A stretch of DNA of 38,986 bases from a virus. Of this stretch, positions 32,403-38,986 are shown in pieces. Below the pieces are notes generated by a model. That model was not told the origin of the DNA. It saw only the letters and a program-made list of their open reading frames with translations, and made no database searches. The position numbers were made by a program, and so were the translations under genes. Each line of letters starts with the position of its first letter. Position 1 is the stretch's first letter. The stretch is from IMG/VR virus record IMGVR_UViG_3300035698_023372, positions 1 to 38,986 of that record, one strand, 5' to 3'.

Positions 32403-33032
32403 ATGCCTACAGGAGTTTATAAAAGAACTAAACCAGTATGGAATAAAGGTAAAAAACTATCTAAAAGTCATAGAGAAGCACTTAGTAAATCATGGAGCTA
32501 TGAAAAACATATAACAGATAAAGTAAGAGAATCAGCAAGAAAAGTAGCAATAAAATATTTACATACTAAAGCAGTAGCAAAAAAAATAAGTAAATCATTA
32601 ACAGGTAAAAAACTAAGCAAACAACATAGAGAAAATCTGCGAATATCTCACTTAGGTCAAAAGCAACCCTGGACAGGAAAGAAGCGTTCAGACAAACATA
32701 GATTAAAACTTAGTGGAAAAAATCATTACAATTGGAAAGGTGGAATAACAGAATTACATCACGCTATTAGAAATTCAGATAGATATAAACAATGGAGAAA
32801 GGCAGTTTTTGAAAAAGATAATTATATTTGTCAAAAATGTAATATAAAAGGAAGAACTTTAGAAGCTCATCATATTAAATCACTTACGAAGTTAATTAAA
32901 GAAAATAATATCAAAACGCTTGAACAAGCTATTAAATGTAAAGAATTGTGGGATGTAAAGAATGGAATTACATATTGTATAGAATGTCATATGATAATAG
33001 ATAAATATAGAAGAAGGAGAAAAACAAGATGA
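32403..33032 (+). CDS. Free-standing HNH endonuclease (B) with NUMOD3 repeats
   Basis: The 209-residue protein has three NUMOD3-like basic repeats (GKKLSKSHREALSKS, GKKLSKQHRENLRISHLG and GKKRSDKHRLKLSGKNH), then NWKGG, a linker and an HNH region (KDNYICQKCNIKGRTLEAHH, then NGITYCIECHMIID). The last usual histidine after the CxxCH is not obvious. NUMOD3 repeats bind DNA in homing endonucleases. It overlaps the following GT2 gene by four bases and is preceded by a promoter for leaderless expression. A fragment of a glycosyltransferase start lies upstream. Confidence 0.87.
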   Translation: MPTGVYKRTKPVWNKGKKLSKSHREALSKSWSYEKHITDKVRESARKVAIKYLHTKAVAKKISKSLTGKKLSKQHRENLRISHLGQKQPWTGKKRSDKHRLKLSGKNHYNWKGGITELHHAIRNSDRYKQWRKAVFEKDNYICQKCNIKGRTLEAHHIKSLTKLIKENNIKTLEQAIKCKELWDVKNGITYCIECHMIIDKYRRRRKTR

Positions 33033-33703
33033 AGGTTGCTATTTTCACTTTAACGAAAGACCGATTTAGTTATACTAAAAGAACTTTTCAAAGTCTTGCT
33101 AAAAAGACTCATATTCCCTATGACCATTTTGTCATTGACCAAGGAAGTGAAGATAAGACAGTAGAATGGCTTAATCAATTTCATAATCAATTAGGCAAAG
33201 TTTATGTTTATCCTCTTGCTATGAATATTGGCATTAATCGAGGTGTTAATTTTGCTATTGACAGAATTGGTGAAGAATATGATGTCATAATCAAATTAGA
33301 TAATGATTTAGAGATTGAAACAGATGGTTGGTTAGAAAAATGCTTGAAAGTTTTAAAACCCAGACTCTTACTTTCGCCTTATGTTAAGGGCTTAATAGAC
33401 AATCGAGGAGGAGTTAATAGAATAGGCTTTGATAATATAATTGGATATACTCCTTTTATTGGTGGTATTTGTATGATAGGATTAAAACAGGCATGGAAAG
33501 AAGATTCTGGCGGTTGGGAAGTGCCTAAACCCAAACATGCAGGAGGAGATTTATCTTTCTGTATGAAACTTCAATTAGCAGGATATAGGTTTGGGTATAG
33601 AGAAGATGTAATTATCAAACATATTGATACAACTGTGGGTCAACAAGAAAAATACAAAGATTATTTTGAGTTAAGAAAACAAGAAAGGAGTGTGATATTT
33701 TAA
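33029..33703 (+). CDS. GT2 glycosyltransferase
   Basis: A 224-residue GT2 enzyme: VAIFTLTKDRFSYTKRTF, FVIDQGSEDKTVEWL, NIGINRGVNFAID, the metal site IKLDNDLEIE and a later GGDLSFCMKLQLAGYRFGY acceptor-side region. Starts by ATGA overlap with the HNH (B) gene. Its first 20 residues are similar to the fragment at 32332. Likely active; sugar unknown. Last member of the island. Confidence 0.88.
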   Translation: MKVAIFTLTKDRFSYTKRTFQSLAKKTHIPYDHFVIDQGSEDKTVEWLNQFHNQLGKVYVYPLAMNIGINRGVNFAIDRIGEEYDVIIKLDNDLEIETDGWLEKCLKVLKPRLLLSPYVKGLIDNRGGVNRIGFDNIIGYTPFIGGICMIGLKQAWKEDSGGWEVPKPKHAGGDLSFCMKLQLAGYRFGYREDVIIKHIDTTVGQQEKYKDYFELRKQERSVIF

Positions 33704-33865
33704 ATGATATTGCCAATAAAGAAATATACATGTCAAAAATGTAACCATACATTTTCAGAAACATCTCCTCCTAATTTCGTAAAGAGTGTAATACCTCCAT
33801 GCCCTATTTGTGCATCTAATGACATTCAAAACATAAACTATGTTGAAAAGAAAAAGAAAAAGTAG
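33704..33865 (+). CDS. Small zinc-ribbon protein (53 aa)
   Basis: A 53-codon frame starts right after the stop of the GT2 gene with an AAAGGAG site about 15 bases upstream. It has CQKC (10-13) and CPIC (33-36), typical of FmdB-like or other zinc ribbons, and a Lys-rich end. It may bind nucleic acid. Position is just before the head module. Confidence 0.6.
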   Translation: MILPIKKYTCQKCNHTFSETSPPNFVKSVIPPCPICASNDIQNINYVEKKKKK

Positions 33866-33875
33866 TATTATGTAT

Positions 33876-33904
33876 TTGACAAACAGATTTAGAATTTATA
33901 TACT
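33876..33904 (+). promoter_or_regulatory. Strong promoter before the capsid module
   Basis: A perfect -35 TTGACA (33876-33881) and TATACT (33899-33904), 17 bases apart, lie in the intergenic gap. Expected start of RNA is near 33911. This is one of the best promoter matches in the window and would drive the head genes that follow. Confidence 0.65.
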
Positions 33905-33926
33905 TGTCTTAGTTTAAAGGTTTAGT

Positions 33927-33968
33927 AAAAAGTTCTAACAAGAGTTTATAGCTCATGGAACTTTTTTT
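33927..33968 (+). terminator. Hairpin with T-run in the leader (attenuator or terminator)
   Basis: AAAAAGTTC (33927-33935) and GAACTTTTT (33958-33966) form a nine-base-pair stem, with a possible inner GAG/CTC pairing, and seven T residues end at 33968. The stem is AT-rich, so it may be weak. It lies 16 bases after the expected transcription start and directly before the ATG at 33975, so it could attenuate the head operon or end a short RNA of about 58 bases. Confidence 0.45.
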
Positions 33969-33974
33969 AATAAA

Positions 33975-34265
33975 ATGTATATCATTTACAATTGCGGGCA
34001 TTACCCGACGCTTACAATAACAACGAAAAACGGAAAGAAATATAGTTTTAAGAAAAAATTTGTAACAAAAGTAGATGATAAAGATGCGGAATATTTTTTA
34101 GAGAAAACCTCAAGAGATATCTCTTGGTGTAATATAAATGATAGAAGTATCCCGCCTTTTATGAAACTTGAAGACTGGTGTGCGGGTAAAAAGGGAAGAT
34201 TTGATGGTCAACCTTTTAAGATATACGATCCAGAGAGATACAAAAATTTATTTCTTTTAAAATAA
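33975..34265 (+). CDS. Hypothetical protein
   Basis: A 96-residue protein with a beta-rich N-terminus (MYIIYNCGHYPTLTITTKNG), a charged middle and an aromatic-rich C-terminus. No family is recognised. There is no Shine-Dalgarno, as the T-rich hairpin comes immediately before the ATG. It sits next to the prohead protease gene and may be a small head protein. Possibly the ATG is used inefficiently. Confidence 0.55.
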   Translation: MYIIYNCGHYPTLTITTKNGKKYSFKKKFVTKVDDKDAEYFLEKTSRDISWCNINDRSIPPFMKLEDWCAGKKGRFDGQPFKIYDPERYKNLFLLK

Positions 34266-34276
34266 TAGAAACAATT

Positions 34277-35680
34277 ATGACAGATACTAAAGTTCAAAGA
34301 TTTAAATTCACTATTCCTATTATCAAAACAAGTATTAAGATTGTTAAAGATAAAAAGGGAAATGAAATTGAAGAAAAATATGTCGAAGGTATTGCTTCAG
34401 GAACAGAATTAGATTTACATGGCGATAGAATGGCACCATCTGCCATTAAGTCAATGGCAAAATCCCTCAAACAACACATTGTTGCCTTAAATGCTGAACA
34501 TGACACCTCTTGGTTAGGAGAATTGGGAGATATTGCCAAATTGGAGGTTTCCGAAAATAATGATTTGGAAATTAAGGCTAAATTAAATGAAATGAGTTCT
34601 TCTAAAGATTTATGGTATGCCTTAACAGAACAGGATAAAAAACTTGGATTATCAATTGGTGGCTATGTTAAAGATTATGAAATGGTTAAAGAAGGCGAAG
34701 GAGAGGATGCACAATGGGTTCGTCTTTATAAAGAGATTGATTTAGATCATATTGCTGTTACTTCACGACCAGCTTATCCTAAATCTTGGGTTTCAAATAT
34801 TGCAAAATCAATAAAAGATAGTGATGAAAAGTTGTTAAAAAAAATACAACCTAAAAAGACAAAAGAAAAAAGTAGACAAAGTCAGAAAGATAAAAGATTA
34901 AGAGAATTAGCAAAGAAAATATCAAGAAAGGTACAGGTAATGGAAGCAGAGTTGCTTCTAGAGTTAACTTACACAGGATTACAATTCTGTGATGAGGAAT
35001 TATTATTAACCATCGAAAGGAGCCTATCCGTGGCAAACAAAAATATCTCACTGGAAGCTGAGGAAGCCAAGAAAAAGGCTGATGCCCAAAAGTCTAAACC
35101 CGAAGACAAAAAGGATGAAATCTTAGCAACCCCAGAGAATGAGCAATCCGAAGAGAAGAAAGCCAAAGGCAAAGAAGGAAAAGAGGAAAAGTCTGATAAA
35201 AAAGATAAAGCCTCTAAGAAATCTAAGTCTAAGGAATCTAAATCTGAGGAAGCGGGTAAAAAGAAAGACGAAAAGGCAGTCGAAAAAGAAGGCAAAACTT
35301 CTGAGTCTGATGAAGAAATCAAGTCTAAAAAAGACGAGAAAAAATCTTCTGAAGAAAAATCAGAGAAAAAACCTGTCGACGCTGAGAAAACAGAACTTTT
35401 AAAAACTGTTAAGGAAATGTCTAACAGTATGAAAGCAGTTCTGAAAAGCAATGAAAAACTCATTGAACGAGTTGAAGAGCTTGAATCTCAACCAGCAAGT
35501 CGTAAGACTGTAGAAATTACAAAGGGAGTTGGCGACGAAGGAGGTAGTGATAAAACTGCCGAAGAACTTCTTAAAGAAAGCAAGAAAAAAATTGCAGAAG
35601 TAAGGAAGGAATATGCCAATGATCCAAACCTTTTCTCTAGGATTCAAAGAATCCGTTCTGATTACGCTGAACGAGCATAA
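34277..35680 (+). CDS. S78-type prohead protease fused to scaffold
   Basis: A 467-residue fusion. Residues 30 to about 175 form an HK97-like prohead protease: YVEGIASGTELDLHGD, a catalytic-type His75 in NAEHD, Ser126 in GLSIGGY and DLDHIAVTSRPAYP at 155-168. From about 185 on it is extremely rich in Lys, Glu and Ser, with helix and coiled coil near the C-terminus (EKLIERVEELE), as expected of a scaffold. The protein would direct prohead assembly and be cut out at maturation. Position directly upstream of the capsid gene supports this. Long reading frames on the other strand here are only a side effect of the codon bias. Confidence 0.87.
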   Translation: MTDTKVQRFKFTIPIIKTSIKIVKDKKGNEIEEKYVEGIASGTELDLHGDRMAPSAIKSMAKSLKQHIVALNAEHDTSWLGELGDIAKLEVSENNDLEIKAKLNEMSSSKDLWYALTEQDKKLGLSIGGYVKDYEMVKEGEGEDAQWVRLYKEIDLDHIAVTSRPAYPKSWVSNIAKSIKDSDEKLLKKIQPKKTKEKSRQSQKDKRLRELAKKISRKVQVMEAELLLELTYTGLQFCDEELLLTIERSLSVANKNISLEAEEAKKKADAQKSKPEDKKDEILATPENEQSEEKKAKGKEGKEEKSDKKDKASKKSKSKESKSEEAGKKKDEKAVEKEGKTSESDEEIKSKKDEKKSSEEKSEKKPVDAEKTELLKTVKEMSNSMKAVLKSNEKLIERVEELESQPASRKTVEITKGVGDEGGSDKTAEELLKESKKKIAEVRKEYANDPNLFSRIQRIRSDYAERA

Positions 35681-35739
35681 AAGCAAAAAGTAAAAGTGTT
35701 AGATTTATTAATTAATTTGACTAGAAAGAGCCTACAAGT

Positions 35740-36759
35740 ATGGAACAAACAAATAAACAGGATCTAAGAAAAGCCCTACTTGAAGCTGCTACACTCTTAG
35801 AAAAGTCAGCAAAAACATCTCGAGGTGTGGATGAAGCCGCATCCATGCTCATGAAAGATGCCATTGCCACTACAACTTCTGGAGCGTTTACTCAGCGAGA
35901 ACACCTCGATACACAAATTGGGGATATTACTCGCCGAAATACACCGTTCCTAGACAGAGTTGCTAGGGTAAAAGCAAATGGTAAAACTCATGAATGGGAC
36001 ATGGTTACTGCATTAGGCGATGAAGACACTTGTGTCTTAGAATGTGGTACACCTCCAGAGAATGACGCAACAATCACTCGCTATTCTGCTCAAATCAAGA
36101 CCTACGCCACAAGCGTAAAAGTCTGTGATTTAGCACAATGGGCAGCAAGTGATTACTTTGACTTGATGAACCTTCATCTGGAAAAAGGTATGCGAAAAAT
36201 TCTTCATGATGTAGAGGCAAAAATTTATTACGGTAACTACGATGGGGCAACCCCTTGTGACTTTACTGGTCTATATAAATTGATTGCTGATTATGCTGGA
36301 TCATCTAATACCGTCAACGCAACTGGGAATCCGATTTCCCAAACCTATATAGACAACGCCATTCAGGCAGTTGTTGACCAGGGCGGGATGGTTACCCATA
36401 TGTTTATGGGGGCAAAAGACCTAAGAGATTTCGCAGCTCTCTGGGCTAATAAAGTAGTCTATAACGACCCAGGTGCTGGAATGACTTTCGGCTATAATGT
36501 AGCTCGCTACATGTCTTGGGCGGGTGCAATTGAAATTGTTCTTGACCCGTTCTTGGTAGCAGCTAATTCGCCGAACACACCAAACACGGACGTTTTCATA
36601 GTAGATATGAATGAGATTGCTTTAGCCCAAACAGAGCCAATGTATCGGCTTCCTACTTACCGTGCTCTAGACTTAGCGGAAACGCAAACAGTAGTCTGGA
36701 ACATTGTTTTGGAAGTGCGAGTGCCTCAATGGCAAGCAGTTGTCAAGAATTTAGGATAA
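35740..36759 (+). CDS. Major capsid protein (HK97-fold)
   Basis: A 339-residue protein after the protease-scaffold gene. A helical, cleavable-looking N-terminus (about 1-45) is followed by a body with RRNTPFLDRVARVKANGKTH, WDMVTALGDED, TYATSVKVCDLAQWAASDYF and WNIVLEVRVPQWQAVVKNLG. These are typical of the SU10-like capsid family (DUF5309 type). Codon choice is less AT-biased than in most of its neighbours, as expected of a highly expressed gene. It forms the icosahedral shell. No dominant ribosome site is seen, only AAAGAG. Confidence 0.88.
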   Translation: MEQTNKQDLRKALLEAATLLEKSAKTSRGVDEAASMLMKDAIATTTSGAFTQREHLDTQIGDITRRNTPFLDRVARVKANGKTHEWDMVTALGDEDTCVLECGTPPENDATITRYSAQIKTYATSVKVCDLAQWAASDYFDLMNLHLEKGMRKILHDVEAKIYYGNYDGATPCDFTGLYKLIADYAGSSNTVNATGNPISQTYIDNAIQAVVDQGGMVTHMFMGAKDLRDFAALWANKVVYNDPGAGMTFGYNVARYMSWAGAIEIVLDPFLVAANSPNTPNTDVFIVDMNEIALAQTEPMYRLPTYRALDLAETQTVVWNIVLEVRVPQWQAVVKNLG

Positions 36760-36784
36760 ACTCAAAAATAGTAAAAGATGGCCA

Positions 36785-36818
36785 AGAGGGAAGAGCGATT
36801 AAGACTTGCCTTCCCTTT
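36785..36818 (+). terminator. Weak hairpin after the capsid gene
   Basis: GGGAAG (36788-36793) can pair with CTTCCC (36810-36815), extended by A-T and one G-T pair outward, with a 16-base loop. It sits in the 137-base gap after the capsid gene, where a partial terminator would make sense. No real T-run follows, so rho-independent action is doubtful. Confidence 0.3.
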
Positions 36819-36832
36819 CAACCAAATGTAAG

Positions 36833-36861
36833 TTGAGAATTAAGATAAAGTGTTATATAAT
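36833..36861 (+). promoter_or_regulatory. Promoter after the capsid gene
   Basis: TTGAGA (36833-36838) and perfect TATAAT (36856-36861), 17 bases apart, in the gap after the capsid gene. The ATG at 36897 is 36 bases past the -10 box. Confidence 0.6.
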
Positions 36862-36896
36862 TAGAATGTACGCTTAATATTTAGTAAAAAGTTAAT

Positions 36897-37292
36897 ATGA
36901 AAGATTTAGTTATAGTTAAAAGTAAAACAATCAATAATGAGTCAGTTCCTATTGTTTTTAACATCGTAAAAGTTTTAGATGGAGGAGTTGATGATGAAAG
37001 AGAAATTAGTCGATCTTATGTTTTCAAGAATTTCAAAGCAGAAATTCCTTTGAAACTAGCTAAGATTCTAGTAAAACAGAATCCTGATGAATTCTCAATC
37101 TTAGAGTTAAAAGACGAGAAACCAACCAAAGAGATTAAAAAAATGCTTAAGGTTTCAGAGGAAAAAAGAGAAGGGTTCATTTGTTCTCATTGTAAAGCCG
37201 AAGCTAAGAGTAAAGCAGGATTACTCTCTCATATTAGATACGTTCACCCTGAAAAATGGGAAGGTAAAAAGACAGTTAGAAAGGAAAAATAA
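36897..37292 (+). CDS. C2H2 zinc-finger protein in the head module
   Basis: A 131-residue protein with a beta-rich N-terminal domain (1-75) and a C-terminal C2H2-type finger: Cys96, Cys99, His112 and His117 in FICSHCKAEAK followed by LLSHIRYVH, with a Lys-rich tail. Classical C2H2 fingers are uncommon in bacterial phages and more frequent in archaeal viruses and eukaryotes. Position after the capsid gene suggests a head-completion or decoration protein whose finger binds DNA or a partner. Confidence 0.75.
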   Translation: MKDLVIVKSKTINNESVPIVFNIVKVLDGGVDDEREISRSYVFKNFKAEIPLKLAKILVKQNPDEFSILELKDEKPTKEIKKMLKVSEEKREGFICSHCKAEAKSKAGLLSHIRYVHPEKWEGKKTVRKEK

Positions 37293-37295
37293 AAA

Positions 37296-37589
37296 ATGGT
37301 TGCTGGAAACTTTATAGTATACAATTACACAATTGCTAATGGAGCAAATCAACAATTGGATTTAAATGCTGTTGTTGGCACAGAGATGTTAGTCAAAATT
37401 ACCCCTAGTGTCGCTGATGTAAGGGTTTTATTTACTCCCTCAAGTGGCACAACACTTGCTACCGTAGCAAACGCTTATGCTCTCCCAGCGGGAGAAACAG
37501 AATATCAAGTAGGTAGGGGGCTTTCTAGAATATCTCTACTTAATCCGACAGGAGCTGGAATTACAGTATCTATTGCAGTGTTCTTCTAA
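37296..37589 (+). CDS. Small beta-rich protein, possible head decoration
   Basis: A 97-residue protein rich in Ala, Thr, Val and Asn with alternating strands (VYNYTIANGANQQLDLNAVV and later ISLLNPTGAGITVSIAVFF). This composition is common in phage structural proteins such as decoration or head-fibre proteins. The start follows the zinc-finger gene by three bases. No cysteines and no charged tail. It could also be a tail component; identity not recognised. Confidence 0.55.
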   Translation: MVAGNFIVYNYTIANGANQQLDLNAVVGTEMLVKITPSVADVRVLFTPSSGTTLATVANAYALPAGETEYQVGRGLSRISLLNPTGAGITVSIAVFF

Positions 37590-37618
37590 GCAAAGTCTAA
37601 ATAGTAAAAGGTTTAGCT

Positions 37619-38647
37619 ATGAATAAAATAATATTTTTATTACCATCCCTAAATGTTAGTGGTGTTCCAATTCTTTTTGAACTAGCTAATAGGCTAATTG
37701 AAAGAAATCACGATGTTAGAATTACTTCTCTAGACGAATTAACCTCACCTCTTTACCCTCTTCAAGTACAACCTCAGAAAATACAAGATAGTTTAGAATT
37801 CCTTGAAAAAGCAGATGCGATAATTGCTTATCATCCTTCTTGTGCTTTTTATATTAATGATTTAGATGTTAAAGCTAAAAAATTCTACTTTTTAACTGAT
37901 GACATTAAGAGGTTTTATACCCGAAAAGTTATAAAAGCAAATTTCCCACAATTAGATGAAAATAGGATCGAGATTGAATACGAAGCTCAACAAAAATACT
38001 TAGAAGCATCCTATCAACTTCCATTCAAATTTATAACTACTAATAATGATTTAGCATCTATGATGGCAAAGAAAGCAAGCGTTGTTCCCATTGGGATTAA
38101 TCACAAATTATTTTATCCAGAATTAGCAATTCCCAAGAGTGATGTTCTTAGAATTCTTATCGAAGGAAATTTACTACCCTGGAAAGGAGTTGAAAGTGTT
38201 AATCGAGCCTTATCAGATTTAAGAGGTTTTGAACTTTGGACGATGAGCAATACTAAATTTACAATCAAAAGCGATAAACATTGGATGAATCCTACTGTTG
38301 ATGGTACTAGAAAAATATTATCTTCTTGCGATATATTAATAAGAACTTATTATGAAGATGGTTTAGCTGATTTATCAGCTCAAGCAATGGCTTGTGGTTG
38401 TGCTGTAATTACTAGAGAAACTTCTGGTTCTAAGATGTTTTGTAAACATAATGAAAACTCTTTAGTATTTCAAACAGGAATAAATCCTAAAGATGACGTA
38501 TCTAAAATTAAAACTTCTATTGAAAAATTAATGAAGAATAAAAAACTAAGAGAAAAAATAGTTAGAGGTGGATTAGAAACTGCTAAAAAATTGAATTGGA
38601 ATAATTCTGTGTTAAAATTAGAGGTTGCTTTAAAGGGGAAGAAATAA
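37619..38647 (+). CDS. Glycosyltransferase, GT4-like
   Basis: A 342-residue GT-B enzyme: IIFLLPSLNVSGVPILFELA, VPIGINHKLFYPE, ILIEGNLLPWKGVESVNRAL, and RTYYEDGLADLSAQAMACGC as the donor-side E-x7-E-like region (with Asp/Gln variation). It has an AAAAGG site. It lies outside the main island, after the capsid genes, indicating that sugar genes are mixed through the structural operon. Substrate unknown. Confidence 0.87.
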   Translation: MNKIIFLLPSLNVSGVPILFELANRLIERNHDVRITSLDELTSPLYPLQVQPQKIQDSLEFLEKADAIIAYHPSCAFYINDLDVKAKKFYFLTDDIKRFYTRKVIKANFPQLDENRIEIEYEAQQKYLEASYQLPFKFITTNNDLASMMAKKASVVPIGINHKLFYPELAIPKSDVLRILIEGNLLPWKGVESVNRALSDLRGFELWTMSNTKFTIKSDKHWMNPTVDGTRKILSSCDILIRTYYEDGLADLSAQAMACGCAVITRETSGSKMFCKHNENSLVFQTGINPKDDVSKIKTSIEKLMKNKKLREKIVRGGLETAKKLNWNNSVLKLEVALKGKK

Positions 38648-38986
38648 TGAGAAATTCTTATGTAATAATAAACTCAGAAGAATTAAGGAAAGTATATAAA
38701 ACAAAAAATATAAAAGAATGTGCTAAGTTTTTTGATTGTTCACCTGAAACTATTAAAAGAAAACTTATTAGACTTGGGATTAGAATTAAAACTAAATCAG
38801 AAGTTTTAAAAGCATATTATAAAACAGATAAAGCTATACCAGAAAGGAAAAGAAGAAGTAAAAGAGCAAAGAGAAACAAAATTTTTCAACATTATAAGGG
38901 AAGTGGAATCGGATTGCCAAAAAATGTAAAAGGAAAGAAAAATGGTAATTGGAAAGGTGGTAATTCTCCTAAATATTGGAGTCAAA
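38647..38986 (+). CDS. Truncated free-standing endonuclease (D), HTH-NUMOD type
   Basis: A frame that runs off the right edge after 113 codons. The start overlaps the previous stop as TAATG and has a GGGGAAG site. The N-terminal helix-turn-helix (NIKECAKFFDCSPETIKRKL) and a basic region ending in KKNGNWKGG resemble the NUMOD3-like part of endonucleases B and C, so an HNH domain probably follows outside the window. Confidence 0.75.
   Translation, partial: MRNSYVIINSEELRKVYKTKNIKECAKFFDCSPETIKRKLIRLGIRIKTKSEVLKAYYKTDKAIPERKRRSKRAKRNKIFQHYKGSGIGLPKNVKGKKNGNWKGGNSPKYWSQ

Noticed and set aside
32332-32514. 60-codon frame as a separate protein between the two HNH genes
   Set aside because: Only its first 20 codons resemble a glycosyltransferase start. 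The rest overlaps the HNH (B) gene in another frame, so it is listed as a fragment.
11811-33703. Island as a host polysaccharide locus by misassembly
   Set aside because: Codon use and four-base overlaps are continuous with the phage genes, homing endonucleases are spread through it, and a further glycosyltransferase follows the capsid genes. Read mapping would settle it.
34969-35463. Long open frame on the reverse strand (164 codons) opposite the scaffold region
   Set aside because: It is Ser/Leu/Phe-rich, the mirror of the Lys/Glu/Ser-rich scaffold codons, with no ribosome site and no recognisable fold.
36778-36831. 17-codon frame after the capsid gene
   Set aside because: No ribosome site, too short, and it covers a weak hairpin more likely to be a regulatory gap.
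1-38986. tRNA genes, rRNA genes or CRISPR arrays
   Set aside because: No cloverleaf-like blocks, no rRNA-like conserved stretches and no regularly spaced repeats were seen. A covariance-model scan would be needed to exclude small RNAs.

Overview
The window is part of the genome of a tailed double-stranded DNA phage (or closely related provirus) with AT-rich DNA, infecting a bacterium. It carries small and large terminase, portal, a ClpP/SppA-type protease, a prohead protease-scaffold and an HK97-fold major capsid protein. Genes are bacterial in style: Shine-Dalgarno sites, ATGA start/stop overlaps, sigma70-like promoters and the standard genetic code. Every convincing gene is on the + strand. 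The host cannot be named from the sequence.

Layout. (1) 1-3512: a tightly coupled operon for 7-deazaguanine DNA modification: the 3' end of queE, a short UDP-sugar dehydrogenase-like gene, queC, a Gpt-like purine phosphoribosyltransferase, folE and a DpdA-like DNA-guanine transglycosylase. Successive genes overlap by four bases. (2) 3500-11800: ParB-like protein, terminase small subunit, terminase large subunit with two inteins, portal, several small (partly zinc-binding) proteins and a ClpP-like protease. (3) 11811-33703: an island of about 22 kb with eleven glycosyltransferase genes plus methyltransferases, NodB-like deacetylase domains, a cytidylyltransferase, a PseB/CapD-like dehydratase, a Gfo/Idh/MocA oxidoreductase, a radical SAM enzyme and a DUF2061-like membrane protein. 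One glycosyltransferase contains an intein, and three free-standing HNH endonucleases are interspersed. (4) 33704-37589: the head module resumes with prohead protease-scaffold, major capsid protein and small accessory proteins. (5) 37619-end: one more glycosyltransferase and a fourth, truncated endonuclease gene.

How the parts may work together. FolE, QueE and QueC (with QueD presumably just upstream) would make preQ0 from GTP, and the DpdA-like enzyme would swap it for guanine in phage DNA as protection from restriction. The Gpt-like enzyme could recycle the released guanine to GMP. The glycosyltransferase island sits inside the virion-structure operon, which suggests decoration of virion proteins or remodelling of the host surface. 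Neither acceptor nor sugar can be read from sequence.

The most unusual features are: an intein in a glycosyltransferase, with two usual splicing residues replaced; two inteins in one terminase, at the ATPase P-loop and at a nuclease motif; two HNH genes whose -10 boxes lie exactly where a leaderless transcript would begin at the start codon; and glycosyltransferase gene fragments stuck to those HNH genes, which suggest mobile elements that replace a gene end and displace the native one.
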